This document shows, in pieces, positions 34,868 to 44,785 of a stretch of 64,000 bases of DNA (position 1 is its first letter; every line of letters begins with the position of its first letter). Location of the stretch: the NCBI GenBank assembly GCA_016215605.1, contig JACRJB010000010.1, forward strand, positions 62,001 through 126,000, read 5' to 3'. The notes under the pieces were generated by a model. The model saw nothing but the letters and a program-made list of their open reading frames with translations. It had not been told where the DNA came from and ran no database searches. The translations under genes and the position numbers were made by a program. The DNA is from Rhodopseudomonas palustris (lineage in GTDB: Bacteria > Pseudomonadota > Alphaproteobacteria > Rhizobiales > Xanthobacteraceae).

Positions 34868-36037
34868 TCAGTTGCGGCTGATCCGCGCCGAGGCGGGATG
34901 GCCGGGCACCTTGAAGCGTTTGCCGGTGTCGGTGACCTTGCCGCCATTGACCTTCAGGATCGAGAAATCCTGCGTGAGGTAGTTGCCGACCAGCAGATAC
35001 TTGCCGTCTGGCGTGAAGCCGGCGGCTTCCGGCAGACCGCCGACCTCGATGTCCTGGGTCTTGGTCACCTTCTTGCCGTCGATCTTCAGCACCGCGATGC
35101 TGCCGTTCGGCTGATGGAAGAAGGCCTTCTTCATGTTGGAGCCGCGCAGGATCACCGCGACCGCGAGATCGCCCTTCGGGCTGATCGCCAGCCCCTCCGG
35201 CCCGTCGCCGACCACGACGCGGTCGATCGCCCGCGGCGGCTTGGCTTCGAGGTCGATCACGCTGACGGTGTCGACGCTGCCGTCGGAGGCGCCCGAATTG
35301 CCGTTGTCGCTTGTCAGCGCCAGCTTGCCGTTCGGCGTCGCGGCGACGTTGTAGGGCCACAGGCCGGCGGCGATATCGACCTTGTTGTAGCTGACCTTGC
35401 CGCCGTCGATGTCGAGCACGGAGATCTTGTGCGCCGGGAAGCGTGCCGCCAGCGCCCGCTTGCCGTCGGGCGTGAAGGTGACGTGGGCGACGCTGTCGGG
35501 TAGCGTCACGGTGTCGGTGATCTTGACGTCGGTGCCGTTGACCGACAGCACGCTGACAGAATTGTCGCCGCGATTGGCGACCAGCGCCATCTTGCCGTCG
35601 GGGCTGAAGCTGAGGCCCGACGGCTGCTTGCCGCCGGTCAGCGTATTGACGAGCTTCGGCGGGCTCGCCTTGAGGTCGATGACGTAGATCTTGTTGTCGA
35701 GCGATTGCTTCAGCGCTTCGCCGTCCTTGGCGACGTCGACCGAGTCGGCCACCAGCGCCACGCTGCCGGTCGGGTCGATATCCACATTGGTGGGCGGTCC
35801 GACCACCGAGTTCTTCAGCGGCAGTGTCGCGACGATCTTCGGGCTTTCCGGATTGGCGAGATCGACGATCAGCACGTTGTCCTTGCCGGCGGCGGACAAG
35901 ACGGGCTTGCCGTCGGCGTCCCACACCAGCTTCTCGTCGTTGCCGACGATCATCCAGGGCTTGGCGGTGGCAAATTGGGTGCCGCTGAGCAGCACCGTAG
36001 CGGCAAGCGTCAGCACGACGCGCGGTGAGGCGATCAT
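34868..36037 (-). CDS. Exported YncE-like beta-propeller protein
   Basis: A 389-residue protein with a signal peptide (VVLTLAATVLLSGTQFATA) followed by repeated blades with patterns such as LSFSPDGKMALVANRGDNSV, VTFTPDGKRALAA and AGFTPDGKYLLVGNYL. Seven or so repeats fit a seven-bladed lactonase/YncE-type propeller. No catalytic residues are assigned. Probably periplasmic, mediating binding. It lies in a minus-strand run between the PhoD-like and tricarboxylate-receptor genes. Confidence 0.82.
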   Translation of the reverse strand: MIASPRVVLTLAATVLLSGTQFATAKPWMIVGNDEKLVWDADGKPVLSAAGKDNVLIVDLANPESPKIVATLPLKNSVVGPPTNVDIDPTGSVALVADSVDVAKDGEALKQSLDNKIYVIDLKASPPKLVNTLTGGKQPSGLSFSPDGKMALVANRGDNSVSVLSVNGTDVKITDTVTLPDSVAHVTFTPDGKRALAARFPAHKISVLDIDGGKVSYNKVDIAAGLWPYNVAATPNGKLALTSDNGNSGASDGSVDTVSVIDLEAKPPRAIDRVVVGDGPEGLAISPKGDLAVAVILRGSNMKKAFFHQPNGSIAVLKIDGKKVTKTQDIEVGGLPEAAGFTPDGKYLLVGNYLTQDFSILKVNGGKVTDTGKRFKVPGHPASARISRN

Positions 36038-36151
36038 CTTGGGCGTACTCCCGGTCTGACCGGCCTCTTGGCGGACCGGTGCTGGAGCAAGACTACGCGG
36101 TCGCGTGCGACGTGACCAGTCTGCTCGCAGTGCGGGGCAATAGGCGCGCGG

Positions 36152-37762
36152 TCAGCGGCTGATCAATCCCGGCCGGCCGGACTCCACCACGAGCGACTGT
36201 GCGGTCCGGACCGGCTGCCCCGGCGTCGCGGTGCTGTCGACGGCGCGGAAATCGGCCTGCCATTGCGTCGGCGTGACGACGTGCCTTGTATAGCCGCGCT
36301 TGTCGCTGAAGAACTTCAGATGAGGGTTGTTGCGCAGCATCGTCGCGCGGTCTGCCTCGGTCGCCGGGCCGTCGCCGACCGAGGAGATCGAGGTCGACAG
36401 GAACTCCACGCCGATGCACGGCGAGGAAGGATCCCGCCAGTCGCGGCGCAGCTCCATCGCGAGCGCTCGGTGCAGGTCGCCTGTCAGCACCACCGGGTTG
36501 GCGATCCCGGCAGCCTCCAGCATCGCGGTCACGCGTGCGCGTCCGGCCGTGGCGCCGTTCCAGGTATCGACGTCGATGATCGGCGCCTCGGTCTCCTTGA
36601 CGAACGGAAAACCGCGCCAGTCGAACTGCGCGAACATCACCTGCTGGGCCAGGACCTGCCATGTCGCCTTGCCCTGATTCAGCCGCTCCGCGAGCCATTG
36701 CTCCTGCGCGCTGCCCAGCATGGTGCGGCCCTCGTCGTCGGCTTCGGCGCATCCCGCCAGAAAGCCGTCGCCGCACGGCTGCCGCGAGCGATATTGCCGC
36801 GTATCCAGCACCGCGACGTCGAGCAGCGAACCGTAGCGGAAGCCCCGATAGGCGCGGACGTCCGGCCCGCGCGGCAACTGCGCGCGGCGCACCGGCATGT
36901 GTTCGTACCAGGCCTGCAGCGCCATCGCCCGGCGAAACAGGAAGGCGTCGGCCGGCGTGTGCTTCGGATCGCTGTCGGCGGCCCAGTTGTTGGCGATCTC
37001 GTGGTCGTCGAAGCTGGGCAGGAACGGGCAGGAGGCGTGCGCGGCCTGCAAGTCGGCATCGGTCTTGTACAGCGCGTAGCGGCGGCGATAGTCGGTCAGC
37101 GTGAAGCAAGCCGGGAAATCCGCCGGCATGGTGCGCGGCGCCGGCTGTTTGTCGCGGCCGGTCACGTCGGTGTGGGCGTATTCGTAGATGTAGTCGCCAT
37201 AATGGAAGACGAAATCGAGCTGGTCGTTCGCGATCGCGCGCCACGCGGTGTAGTAGCCGTCCTCCCAGCGCTGGCAGCCCGCCGCCGCGAAGCGGATCTG
37301 CGCAGGGGCGTCTCCCGCGGCCGGCAGCGTGCGAGTCCGGCCGATCGCACTCTCCACATCGCCGGCGCGAAAGCGGTAGAAGTAGTCGCGCCCAGGGGCG
37401 AGGCCCTCGACCTCGATATGGACCGAGTGCGCGAGTTCGAGGCGCGCTGTCTCGGTGAGCTTGCGGATCACGCGCGTCATCGCCGGATCGTCGGCGATCT
37501 CGACCGTCACCTCGACCGGCTGCGCGGCCATGCCGCCACGCGCCTTCAGCGGCTCCGGCGCGAGCCGGGTCCACAGCACGAAGCCGTCCGGTGCCGGATC
37601 GCCGGAGGCGATGCCGAGGATGAACGGATCGGACTTGAACGAGATGCGGTCCGCGGCGCGGACGGCGGATGGCAGCGTCCCGGCGAGCCCGGCGCCGAGC
37701 GCGCCGCGCAACACGGTTCGGCGGTCGAGCGCGAGGCGGGACGGGAATGGCGAACGCGGCAT
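36152..37762 (-). CDS. phoD: PhoD-family alkaline phosphatase/phosphodiesterase
   Basis: A 536-residue Tat-exported metallophosphatase. Signal: LDRRTVLRGALGAG followed by a hydrophobic stretch. Mature motifs: FHYGDYIYEY, DDHEIANNWAAD, VMFAQFDWRG and VVLTGDLHRALAMEL, which supply metal-binding Asp/His residues. PhoD enzymes release phosphate from esters, often with Ca and Fe. ATG at 37762, with GGAA upstream. No Pho box was identified by eye. It is followed, on the same strand, by the beta-propeller gene. Confidence 0.92.
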   Translation of the reverse strand: MPRSPFPSRLALDRRTVLRGALGAGLAGTLPSAVRAADRISFKSDPFILGIASGDPAPDGFVLWTRLAPEPLKARGGMAAQPVEVTVEIADDPAMTRVIRKLTETARLELAHSVHIEVEGLAPGRDYFYRFRAGDVESAIGRTRTLPAAGDAPAQIRFAAAGCQRWEDGYYTAWRAIANDQLDFVFHYGDYIYEYAHTDVTGRDKQPAPRTMPADFPACFTLTDYRRRYALYKTDADLQAAHASCPFLPSFDDHEIANNWAADSDPKHTPADAFLFRRAMALQAWYEHMPVRRAQLPRGPDVRAYRGFRYGSLLDVAVLDTRQYRSRQPCGDGFLAGCAEADDEGRTMLGSAQEQWLAERLNQGKATWQVLAQQVMFAQFDWRGFPFVKETEAPIIDVDTWNGATAGRARVTAMLEAAGIANPVVLTGDLHRALAMELRRDWRDPSSPCIGVEFLSTSISSVGDGPATEADRATMLRNNPHLKFFSDKRGYTRHVVTPTQWQADFRAVDSTATPGQPVRTAQSLVVESGRPGLISR

Positions 37763-37855
37763 CGATGGTTCCGGGGCGAACTGGCTTGGACGACCGTGAT
37801 GGCCGACCGCCGGGTGCGGCAAGTTAGCGCAGTCCTGCGAACGCGCCGCGACAGT

Positions 37856-39127
37856 CTACTCGGCTGGCGCGGCGGGGACGAGCCCGACCGGTGGTGCCTC
37901 GTCTTGCCGGGTTTCGGGCATCATCACCACGAACAGCACCAGCCCGACGGCTGCGACCCCGGCGAGCGCGAGGAAAGCCGCGCTGTAGCCGGCGGTGACG
38001 ACGATCACCCCCGCAAGCGCGGTCGACAGCGCGCCGCCGATCCCGGTAGCGGTGGCGATCGCGCCCTGGCTGATGTTGAAATGGCCGGTGCCGCGGGTGA
38101 GGTCGGCCACCACCAGCGGGAACAGCGCGCCGAAAATGCCGGCGCCGACGCCGTCGAGCATCTGCACCCCGACCAGCCAATACGGATTGTCCGACAGCGG
38201 ATACAGCGCGCCGCGCAGCGCCAGCACGCCCAGCGCCACCGCAAAGATCGGCTTGCGTCCCCACACGTCCGCCTTGTGTCCGACCAGAATCGCCACCGGC
38301 ACCATCACGATCTGCGCTGCGACGATGCACACCGACATCAGCGTGGTGCCCAGATTCTGGTTCACCAGCGTGAGCTTCTGCCCGACCAGCGGCAGCATCG
38401 CGGCGTTGGCGAAATGAAACAGAACGGTGGCGGCGGCGAAGATCAGCAGCGGGCGACAGGTCAGCAGCACCTTGAAGCCCGACGGTTGATCGTGCCGGCT
38501 GCCTTGGCTCGGACCGCCCGGCTCCTCGACACCGTCGAGTCCGCGGGCGACGCGATCGTCGATCGCCTTGGCCGGGATCGACAGCGTCGCAAAGATGCTG
38601 GCGACGGCCATCGCCGCCATCAGCCAGAACACCACAATGGGTCCGAAGAAATAGGCGGACACGCCCGCCAGCATCGCCGCCACGGCGTTGCCGGCGTGAT
38701 TGAAGGCCTCGTTGCGGCCGGTGCGGCGGGCGAAGGCGCGGGGGCCGACGATGCCGAGCGTCACCGCCGCGACCGCGGGTGCGAAGATCGCGCCGGCGGC
38801 GCCGGCCAGCGCCTGGGTCGCGGCGACCGCCTCGAAACTCTGCAACAGCGGCAGCGTCACCGACGACGCCGTCACCACGATCGCTGCGGCGATCATCAGG
38901 CCGCGCTTCGCCGTCGATCGGTCGATCAGCGCGCCGGCCGGCGTCTGGGCGACGATCCCGGCGATCGCCGCGATCGCCATCACCAGGCCGATCGACGCCT
39001 CGTTCCAGTGCTGCACCGACAGCAGGTAGATTGCCAGATATGGGCCGAGCCCGTCGCGGACGTCGGCCAGAAAGAAGTTCAGCGCGTCGAGCGACCTGTG
39101 TGGGCCGGACGTTTGCAGGAGGGGCAC
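37856..39127 (-). CDS. MFS transporter
   Basis: A 423-residue inner-membrane protein with about 12 hydrophobic helices. Loop motifs include GALIDRSTAKRGL (loop 2-3) and GHKADVWGRKP (the equivalent in the second half). I choose GTG 39127 because GAGG lies 5 bases upstream and the N-terminus then begins cleanly before LNFFLADVRDGLGPYLAIYL; an ATG 99 bases upstream adds a hydrophilic extension with no motif. It resembles uncharacterised MFS proteins with the LADVRDGLGPYL start. Substrate unknown. Confidence 0.85.
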   Translation of the reverse strand: MPLLQTSGPHRSLDALNFFLADVRDGLGPYLAIYLLSVQHWNEASIGLVMAIAAIAGIVAQTPAGALIDRSTAKRGLMIAAAIVVTASSVTLPLLQSFEAVAATQALAGAAGAIFAPAVAAVTLGIVGPRAFARRTGRNEAFNHAGNAVAAMLAGVSAYFFGPIVVFWLMAAMAVASIFATLSIPAKAIDDRVARGLDGVEEPGGPSQGSRHDQPSGFKVLLTCRPLLIFAAATVLFHFANAAMLPLVGQKLTLVNQNLGTTLMSVCIVAAQIVMVPVAILVGHKADVWGRKPIFAVALGVLALRGALYPLSDNPYWLVGVQMLDGVGAGIFGALFPLVVADLTRGTGHFNISQGAIATATGIGGALSTALAGVIVVTAGYSAAFLALAGVAAVGLVLFVVMMPETRQDEAPPVGLVPAAPAE

Positions 39128-39297
39128 GCGAACCTCGGGGTTGGGAACAAAGGAGGGTACGCCAGCAAACCATCCGACCCTGCAGTTGTTCCGCGCCGAC
39201 TCGCCGGATCGCCAATTAATCGCCAATTAGATGGGTTGACCGCGGCTGCGCGCGCGTTCAGTTTCCCTGCCAAACAACTCAGGGGAGAAGTTCGCTC

Positions 39298-40245
39298 ATG
39301 AAGGCCAAATTGGTAGGAATCGCCACGGCCGCGGCCTTGGCCGTGTCGGCCTCACAGGCCCACGCCCAGCAATTCGTCAACGTGCTGACCGGCGGGACCT
39401 CGGGCGTGTATTATCCGCTCGGCGTTGCGATTGCGAAGATCTACGGCGACAAGATCCCCAATGTGAAGGCCCAGGTGCAGGCCACCAAGGCCTCGGTCGA
39501 GAACCTCAATCTACTGCAGCAGGGTCGCGGCGAAATCGCCTTCACGCTCGGCGACTCGCTGAAGGCGGCGTGGGATGGCGACGCCGAGGCCGGCTTCAAG
39601 GCCAAGCTCGACAAGCTGCGGGTGATCGGCGCAATCTATCCGAACTACATCCAGATCGTCGCCACCGCGGAATCCGGCATCAAGACGCTCGCCGACCTCA
39701 AGGGCAAGAGCCTGTCGGTCGGTGCGCCGAAATCCGGCACCGAGCTGAATTCGCGCGCGATCCTCAAGGCCGCCGGCATGGACTACAAGGATCTCGGCAA
39801 GGTCGAATATCTGCCGTTCGCCGAATCCGTCGACCTGATGAAGAATCGCCAGCTCGCCGCCACGCTGCAGTCCGCCGGACTCGGCGTCGCCTCGCTGAAG
39901 GATCTGTCGAACTCGTCCGACATCAACGTGGTGTCGGTGCCGAAGGACGTCGTCGCCAAGATCGGGCCGCCCTTCGTCGCCGAGACGATCCCGGCCGGCA
40001 CCTACAAGGGCCAGGACAAGGACGTGCCGACCGCGGCGGTGATCAACTATCTGGTCACCTCGAGCGCGGTGTCGGACGATCTCGCCTATCAGATGACCAA
40101 GCTGGTCTACGACTCGCTGCCGGAACTCGCCAGCGCCCACGCCGCCGGCAAGGGCATCAAGCTCGAGACCGCCGCCGCCGACAGCCCGGTTCCGCTGCAC
40201 CCCGGCGCGATCAAGTACTTCAAGGAAAAGGGCGTGCTGAAGTAA
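39298..40245 (+). CDS. TAXI-family TRAP transporter substrate-binding protein
   Basis: A 315-residue periplasmic receptor with signal peptide MKAKLVGIATAAALAVSASQ (cleavage near AHAQ). Family segments: VLTGGTSGVYYPLGVAIAK, GEIAFTLGDS, VGAPKSGTELNSRAIL, PVPLHPGAIKYFKEKG. TAXI receptors deliver carboxylates or related solutes to fused TRAP permeases. The permease gene follows 139 bp downstream, separated by a family D repeat. The ligand is not known. Confidence 0.92.
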   Translation: MKAKLVGIATAAALAVSASQAHAQQFVNVLTGGTSGVYYPLGVAIAKIYGDKIPNVKAQVQATKASVENLNLLQQGRGEIAFTLGDSLKAAWDGDAEAGFKAKLDKLRVIGAIYPNYIQIVATAESGIKTLADLKGKSLSVGAPKSGTELNSRAILKAAGMDYKDLGKVEYLPFAESVDLMKNRQLAATLQSAGLGVASLKDLSNSSDINVVSVPKDVVAKIGPPFVAETIPAGTYKGQDKDVPTAAVINYLVTSSAVSDDLAYQMTKLVYDSLPELASAHAAGKGIKLETAAADSPVPLHPGAIKYFKEKGVLK

Positions 40246-40261
40246 GCTCGCCTGGGAAACT

Positions 40262-40337
40262 GTCATGGCCGGGCTTGACCCGGCCATCCATCTTCTTTGA
40301 ATGATTGATGGATGCGCGGGTCGAGCCCGCGCATGAC
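40262..40337. repeat. Intergenic palindromic repeat, family D
   Basis: GTCATGGCCGGGCTTGACCC pairs with GGGTCGAGCCCGCGCATGAC around an inner ATCCATC/GATGGAT. It lies between the TAXI receptor and its permease, where the hairpin could separate expression levels of the two genes. It is related to 31016-31108. Confidence 0.85.
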
Positions 40338-40384
40338 GTTTGTGGAACGAACCACACGACATCACGCGGCGGGAACGGTCATCG

Positions 40385-42505
40385 ATGTTGCAGCCAGAAG
40401 CCACGGTCGAACACGGGCAGGCACCGGTCAAGGTCGAGTTCGACAATTTCGAGCACGGCTTTCCGGCCGGGTTCGGCCCGCGCGGCTGGCGACATCTGGC
40501 CTATGCGGTCGCGATCGCCTTTGCGGTGTTCCAGCTCGTGATCGCGGCCTGGAACGTGTTGCCGAGCCAGGTGGTGCGCGGCGTCCATGTCGGCTTCCTG
40601 ATCCTGCTGACCTTCGGCCTGATCGGCAATTTCACCGCGCGCACCGATTTCGGCCGCGCGGTCGCCTGGATCATCGGCGCGCTCGGCTTCCTGTGCGGAC
40701 TGTATCAGTGGATCTTCTATGCCGACCTGATCGCCCGTGACGGCGATCCGACCCATCTCGATCTCGCGGTCGGGACGCTGCTCGCGGTGCTGATCTTCGA
40801 AGGCACGCGGCGGCTGATGGGGCCGGCGCTGCCGATCATGTGCGGCGTCTGTCTGGTGTACTGGTTCTTCGGTCAGTATCTGCCGGCGCCGTTCAACCAT
40901 CGCGGCTACGATTTCGATCAGGTCGTCACCCATCTGTCGTTCGGCACCGAAGGCTTCTACGGCGTGCCGATCTACGTGTCGGCGACCTACATCTTCCTGT
41001 TCATCCTGTTCGGCTCGTTCCTCGAACGCGCCGGCATGATCCAGCTGTTCACCGACGTTTCGCTCGGCCTGTTCGGCGGCACCCGCGGCGGCCCGGCCAA
41101 GGTCGCGGTGTTCGCCTCCGGCATGATGGGGACGATCTCCGGCTCCGGCGTCGCCAACGTCGTCACCGTCGGCCAGTTCACGATTCCCTTGATGATCAAG
41201 TTCGGCTATCGCCGCGCCTTCGCGGCCGGCGTCGAGGCGACCGCCTCGATGGGCGGCCAGATCATGCCGCCGGTGATGGGCGCGGTCGCCTTCATCATGG
41301 CCGAGACGCTCGGCGTCGATTACTCGGTGATCGTCAAGGCCGCGGTGATCCCGGCGTTCCTGTATTTCGCTTCGGCGTTCTGGATGGTGCATCTCGAGGC
41401 CGGCAAGCACGGCCTGGTCGGGATGAAGAAGTCCGAGATCCCGAGCGCCTGGCGCGCCATGGTCGAGCGTTGGTATTTGATCCTGCCGCTGGCAGCGCTG
41501 GTCTACATGCTGTTCGAGGGCTTCACGCCCTTGTACGCGGGCTCGATGGGGCTGGCGCTGACGGTGGCGCTGATCCTCGGCGCCAGCATCGTGCACGGCT
41601 TCTCCAATCAGGTGCTGCGCTACGTGTTCTGGATCGGGCTGGCGCTGGTGGCCGGCGCGGTGCTGCACGACGGGCTCGACATCATGAAGGTGATCGTGGT
41701 GGTCGCGGTGCTGATCGCCATCACCGCGATCACCCGCGGCGGTCGCGCGACACTGGCCGCCTGCCGCGACTCGCTCGCCGACAGCGCCAAATCCGCTCTC
41801 ACCGTCGGCATGGCCTGCGCCATCGTCGGCACCATCATCGGCATGATGACCCAGACCGGCGTCGGCACCATCTTCGGCACCTGGGTGATCGGTCTCGGCG
41901 AGAAGAGCCTGTTCCTGGCGCTGGTGATGACCATGCTGCTGTCGATCCTGCTCGGCACCGGCATCCCGACGATCCCGACCTACATCATCACCGCGGCATT
42001 GGCGGCACCGGCGCTGGCCAAGCTCGGCGTGCCGCTGATCGTCAGCCACATGTTCGCGTTCTACTACGGCATCATGGCCGACCTCTCTCCACCGGTGGCG
42101 CTGGCGGCGCTGGCGGCGGCGCCGATCGCGCGCGAAAACCCCGACAAGATCGGCTGGGAGGCGATGCGGATCGCACTCGCCGGCTACGTCATCCCGTTCA
42201 TCGCGGTGTATTCGCCGGCCTTGATGCTGCAGCCCGGCGATCCGATGGCGGCCGAACTCGGCTTCTACGGCGCGGTGGTGTACGCGACCGTGAAGGCGCT
42301 GGTCGCGATCGCGCTGTTCGGCATGGTGGCGATCGGCTTTCTGTACACCCGGATGAATGTGCTCGAGCGCCTCGTCGCCTTCGCCGCCAGCATCTGCCTG
42401 CTCGGCGAATTCCCCTACAGCGACTACGTCGGCTTCGTCATCGCCGCGCTGATCGTGCTGTGGCAGTGGCGGCAGCGGCCGCGCAACGCGGTCGCCGCCG
42501 CGTGA
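40385..42505 (+). CDS. TRAP transporter fused permease (4TM + 12TM)
   Basis: A 706-residue inner-membrane protein combining the small DctQ-like and large DctM-like TRAP subunits, the form that works with TAXI receptors. Helices cover residues ~35-690. Motifs: YVSATYIFLFILFGSFLERAG, TISGSGVANVVTVGQFTIP, EATASMGGQIMPPVMGAVAF, LGTGIPTIPTYIITAAL, MADLSPPVALAAL. ATG 40385 is used with GGGAAC upstream. The last codons overlap the next gene (GTGA). Transport is expected to be driven by an ion gradient. Confidence 0.93.
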   Translation: MLQPEATVEHGQAPVKVEFDNFEHGFPAGFGPRGWRHLAYAVAIAFAVFQLVIAAWNVLPSQVVRGVHVGFLILLTFGLIGNFTARTDFGRAVAWIIGALGFLCGLYQWIFYADLIARDGDPTHLDLAVGTLLAVLIFEGTRRLMGPALPIMCGVCLVYWFFGQYLPAPFNHRGYDFDQVVTHLSFGTEGFYGVPIYVSATYIFLFILFGSFLERAGMIQLFTDVSLGLFGGTRGGPAKVAVFASGMMGTISGSGVANVVTVGQFTIPLMIKFGYRRAFAAGVEATASMGGQIMPPVMGAVAFIMAETLGVDYSVIVKAAVIPAFLYFASAFWMVHLEAGKHGLVGMKKSEIPSAWRAMVERWYLILPLAALVYMLFEGFTPLYAGSMGLALTVALILGASIVHGFSNQVLRYVFWIGLALVAGAVLHDGLDIMKVIVVVAVLIAITAITRGGRATLAACRDSLADSAKSALTVGMACAIVGTIIGMMTQTGVGTIFGTWVIGLGEKSLFLALVMTMLLSILLGTGIPTIPTYIITAALAAPALAKLGVPLIVSHMFAFYYGIMADLSPPVALAALAAAPIARENPDKIGWEAMRIALAGYVIPFIAVYSPALMLQPGDPMAAELGFYGAVVYATVKALVAIALFGMVAIGFLYTRMNVLERLVAFAASICLLGEFPYSDYVGFVIAALIVLWQWRQRPRNAVAAA

Positions 42506-42873
42506 GCCTATGCCTCGCGTCCGCCGGCGTGGTGAAGACGCTGGCGCTTGCGTCCTTCACTTTGGCCTGGACGCATTCGATCGAAAAGACCGCGTGGCAG
42601 GAAGATTGGCGCGTCACCCCGCAGGGACTCGAACTGGTGCAGGCGCGGGTCAAAGGCACCGGCGCCGGCATGGAGCCGCCGCCGCAGGCGCACCTGGTCG
42701 ACGGCTGGTTTCAATGGACGCCAGAGCCTCGGCCGCTGCGCGAGGTGATCCTCGGCAACTCCGGCCTGGCCGGCGAGTGGCGTCTGTGCGCTGACGGACG
42801 GTGCCGGACCTTGTCGCAGATCATCGGCCACGATATCGGCCCGCATCCGACGACGATGAGCGCGTGCGAATAG
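42502..42873 (+). CDS. DUF1850 protein linked to TAXI-TRAP
   Basis: A 123-residue protein starting with GTG inside the permease stop. The N-terminus has a short hydrophobic segment, followed by FTLAWTHSIEKTAWQEDWRV, RVKGTGAGMEPP and WRLCADGRCRTL. This matches DUF1850, commonly encoded beside TAXI-TRAP transporters. The WTHSIEK block is the family hallmark. Possibly a periplasmic or membrane-anchored accessory; function unknown. Confidence 0.82.
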   Translation: MSLCLASAGVVKTLALASFTLAWTHSIEKTAWQEDWRVTPQGLELVQARVKGTGAGMEPPPQAHLVDGWFQWTPEPRPLREVILGNSGLAGEWRLCADGRCRTLSQIIGHDIGPHPTTMSACE

Positions 42874-42955
42874 CTCAGCCCGGCACAGCGTCAGGGGTAT
42901 CGCGTGTGAGATCCCGCCTGGTGTCCATGAGCGATTCAGCATTGCTTATCCGCAT

Positions 42956-43074
42956 GTCGTCCCCGCGCAGGCGGGGACCCATACGCCGCAGCATCTCGAT
43001 TGAAGCCCTGTGGCAGAGGCCTTCCTCAATTTGGGAAGCCAGGGGCTATGGGTCCCCGCCTGCGCGGGGACGAC
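42956..43074. repeat. Intergenic palindromic repeat, family E
   Basis: GTCGTCCCCGCGCAGGCGGG at the left pairs with CCCGCCTGCGCGGGGACGAC at the right, around an inner GACCCATA/TATGGGTC; the arms are about 26 bp and nearly perfect. The 343-bp gap between the DUF1850 and SDR genes holds nothing else that I can support. Confidence 0.9.
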
Positions 43075-43216
43075 TCCTTTCGGATCCAGCAGATGAACAT
43101 TGGATCCATATGCGATCGCCCGGGCGGCACGCGAGGCGAGGGTGCGCCGTGCCGGTTGCGCTTCGCTCCATGCCGGTTACAAGCTCTCAAGCTACAATGA
43201 CGAGAGAGATCACGTA

Positions 43217-44020
43217 ATGCCACGACTGCAAGGCAAGACCGCATTGGTGGTCGGTGCCGGTTCGATCGGACCGGGCTGGGGCAACGGTAAGGCGACCGCG
43301 GTGACGTTCGCGCGCGAGGGCGCGCAGGTGTTCTGCGTCGACCGCAATCGGGCCGCCGCCGATGAGACCGTCGATATCATCAAGTCGGAGGGCGGCCGCG
43401 CCATCGCGTTCGCCGCCGACGTGTCACGCGCGGCCGATGTCGAGGCGATGGTCAAGGCCTGCGTCGACGCCTGGGGCGGAATCGACGTGCTCGACAACAA
43501 TGTCGGCATCGCCGAAACCGGCGGCGTGGTCGAGGTGTCGGAAGCGGATTGGGACCGCGTGTTCGCGATCAATCTGAAGAGCGCCTTCCTGGCGATGAAG
43601 CACGTCCTTCCGATCATGCAACGGCAGGGGGGCGGGTCGATCATCAACATCTCGTCGATCGCCTCGATCCGCCATCTCGGCATCTCCTACGTCACCTATG
43701 CCGCGTCGAAGGCGGCGATGAACGCGATGACCCGTAACTCCGCGGTCGAATTCGCCAAGGATCGCGTCCGGGTGAATGCGATCCTGCCCGGTCTGATGAA
43801 GACCCCGATGGTGGCGCATTCCGCTGGGCTCGCCGCCAGCTACGCCGACGGCGACGTCGAGGCGATGTGGCGGGCGCGCGACGCGCAGGTGCCGATGGGG
43901 CGGATGGGCGACGCCTGGGACGTCGCAAATGCCGCATTGTTTCTCGCCAGCGACGAGTCGAAATACGTCACCGGCGTCGAACTGGTGGTCGACGGCGGCC
44001 TGACGCTGAAGGTGAACTAG
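43217..44020 (+). CDS. Short-chain dehydrogenase/reductase
   Basis: A 267-residue classical SDR. The glycine-rich nucleotide motif is extended (VVGAGSIGPGWGNGKATA, residues ~11-28). NNVG is at the usual NNAG position, the catalytic Ser is in INISSIAS, and the catalytic Tyr/Lys are in YVTYAASK. The C-terminus ends TGVELVVDGGLTLK as is typical. It reduces or oxidises a carbonyl/alcohol with NAD(P)(H). The insertion GPGWGNG in the cofactor loop is seen in a subgroup of proteobacterial SDRs. Substrate unknown; the preceding TRAP transporter may import it. Confidence 0.9.
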   Translation: MPRLQGKTALVVGAGSIGPGWGNGKATAVTFAREGAQVFCVDRNRAAADETVDIIKSEGGRAIAFAADVSRAADVEAMVKACVDAWGGIDVLDNNVGIAETGGVVEVSEADWDRVFAINLKSAFLAMKHVLPIMQRQGGGSIINISSIASIRHLGISYVTYAASKAAMNAMTRNSAVEFAKDRVRVNAILPGLMKTPMVAHSAGLAASYADGDVEAMWRARDAQVPMGRMGDAWDVANAALFLASDESKYVTGVELVVDGGLTLKVN

Positions 44021-44026
44021 TCGGCC

Positions 44027-44785
44027 ATGCGTTGCGTGCTCAAAGTCGCGGTCATCGCCCTCGCGCTGCTTGCCGGCGTGCCGGCCTTCGCGACCGGCAC
44101 CGAGGAGCTCGACGACCCGACGATCGATCCCGCGCCGTGCCTCGCGATGGCGGCGCAGCCGGACCAGGCCGAGCGCGCCGTCGCCGTGTGTAGCCGGCTG
44201 ATCGCCAGTCGCAAGACCGGGCGCGAGGACCGCATCAAGGCGTTGATCGTGCGCGCCGGCGCTCTCGCGCGCACCCAGCAGGTCGATCGCGCGATCACCG
44301 ACTACGACGATGCGTTGCGGCTCGATCCGAAGCAGCCGGATGCGCTCAACGCCCGCGGCGAGCTGTGGCTCGGCAAGAGCGACCGCCCCAAGGCGCTGGC
44401 AGATTTCTCGGCCGCGTTGAAGCTGCAGCCGGATCACGCTGCCGCCCGCGCCAATCACAGGGCGCTGGCGATGGAGCTGGAGCGGCTCGGCGCGCAGAAG
44501 GCGATCGACGGCAAGCCGAGCTTCAACTGCGCCCGCGCCCGCCGCGCGGTCGAAAAGGCGATCTGTGCCGATCGCGATCTCGCCAATCTCGACCGCGAGA
44601 TCGCCGCGACGTATCTGCGCATGCTGCAGGCCAACAACAACGCGAAGCCGGCCGAGCTGCGAACGCTGAAGCGTGCGCACGAGGCGTTCCTGGCGACCCG
44701 CAATGCCTCGTTCGGCCGGCCCGGCTACGATCTGCGCGCGGCGATGAAGACGCGGCTGCAGCAGCTCACCGCCCGGAGCGATTAG
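44027..44785 (+). CDS. Exported TPR protein with LprI-like C-terminus
   Basis: A 252-residue protein with a signal peptide (VAVIALALLAGVPAFA). The middle (~50-150) contains TPR-like repeats, such as AITDYDDALRLDPKQPDALN and ALADFSAALKLQPDHAAAR. The C-terminal part has FNCARARRAVEKAICADRDL and the helical LprI (DUF1311) pattern with two Cys. LprI-type domains inhibit lysozyme or bind peptidoglycan in other bacteria. It begins 6 bp after the SDR stop. Likely periplasmic. Confidence 0.8.
   Translation: MRCVLKVAVIALALLAGVPAFATGTEELDDPTIDPAPCLAMAAQPDQAERAVAVCSRLIASRKTGREDRIKALIVRAGALARTQQVDRAITDYDDALRLDPKQPDALNARGELWLGKSDRPKALADFSAALKLQPDHAAARANHRALAMELERLGAQKAIDGKPSFNCARARRAVEKAICADRDLANLDREIAATYLRMLQANNNAKPAELRTLKRAHEAFLATRNASFGRPGYDLRAAMKTRLQQLTARSD

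Noticed and set aside
36263-39301. A 1012-codon plus-strand frame
   Set aside because: It is antisense to the phoD and MFS genes, very Arg/Gln/Asp/His-rich, and a GC-driven shadow.
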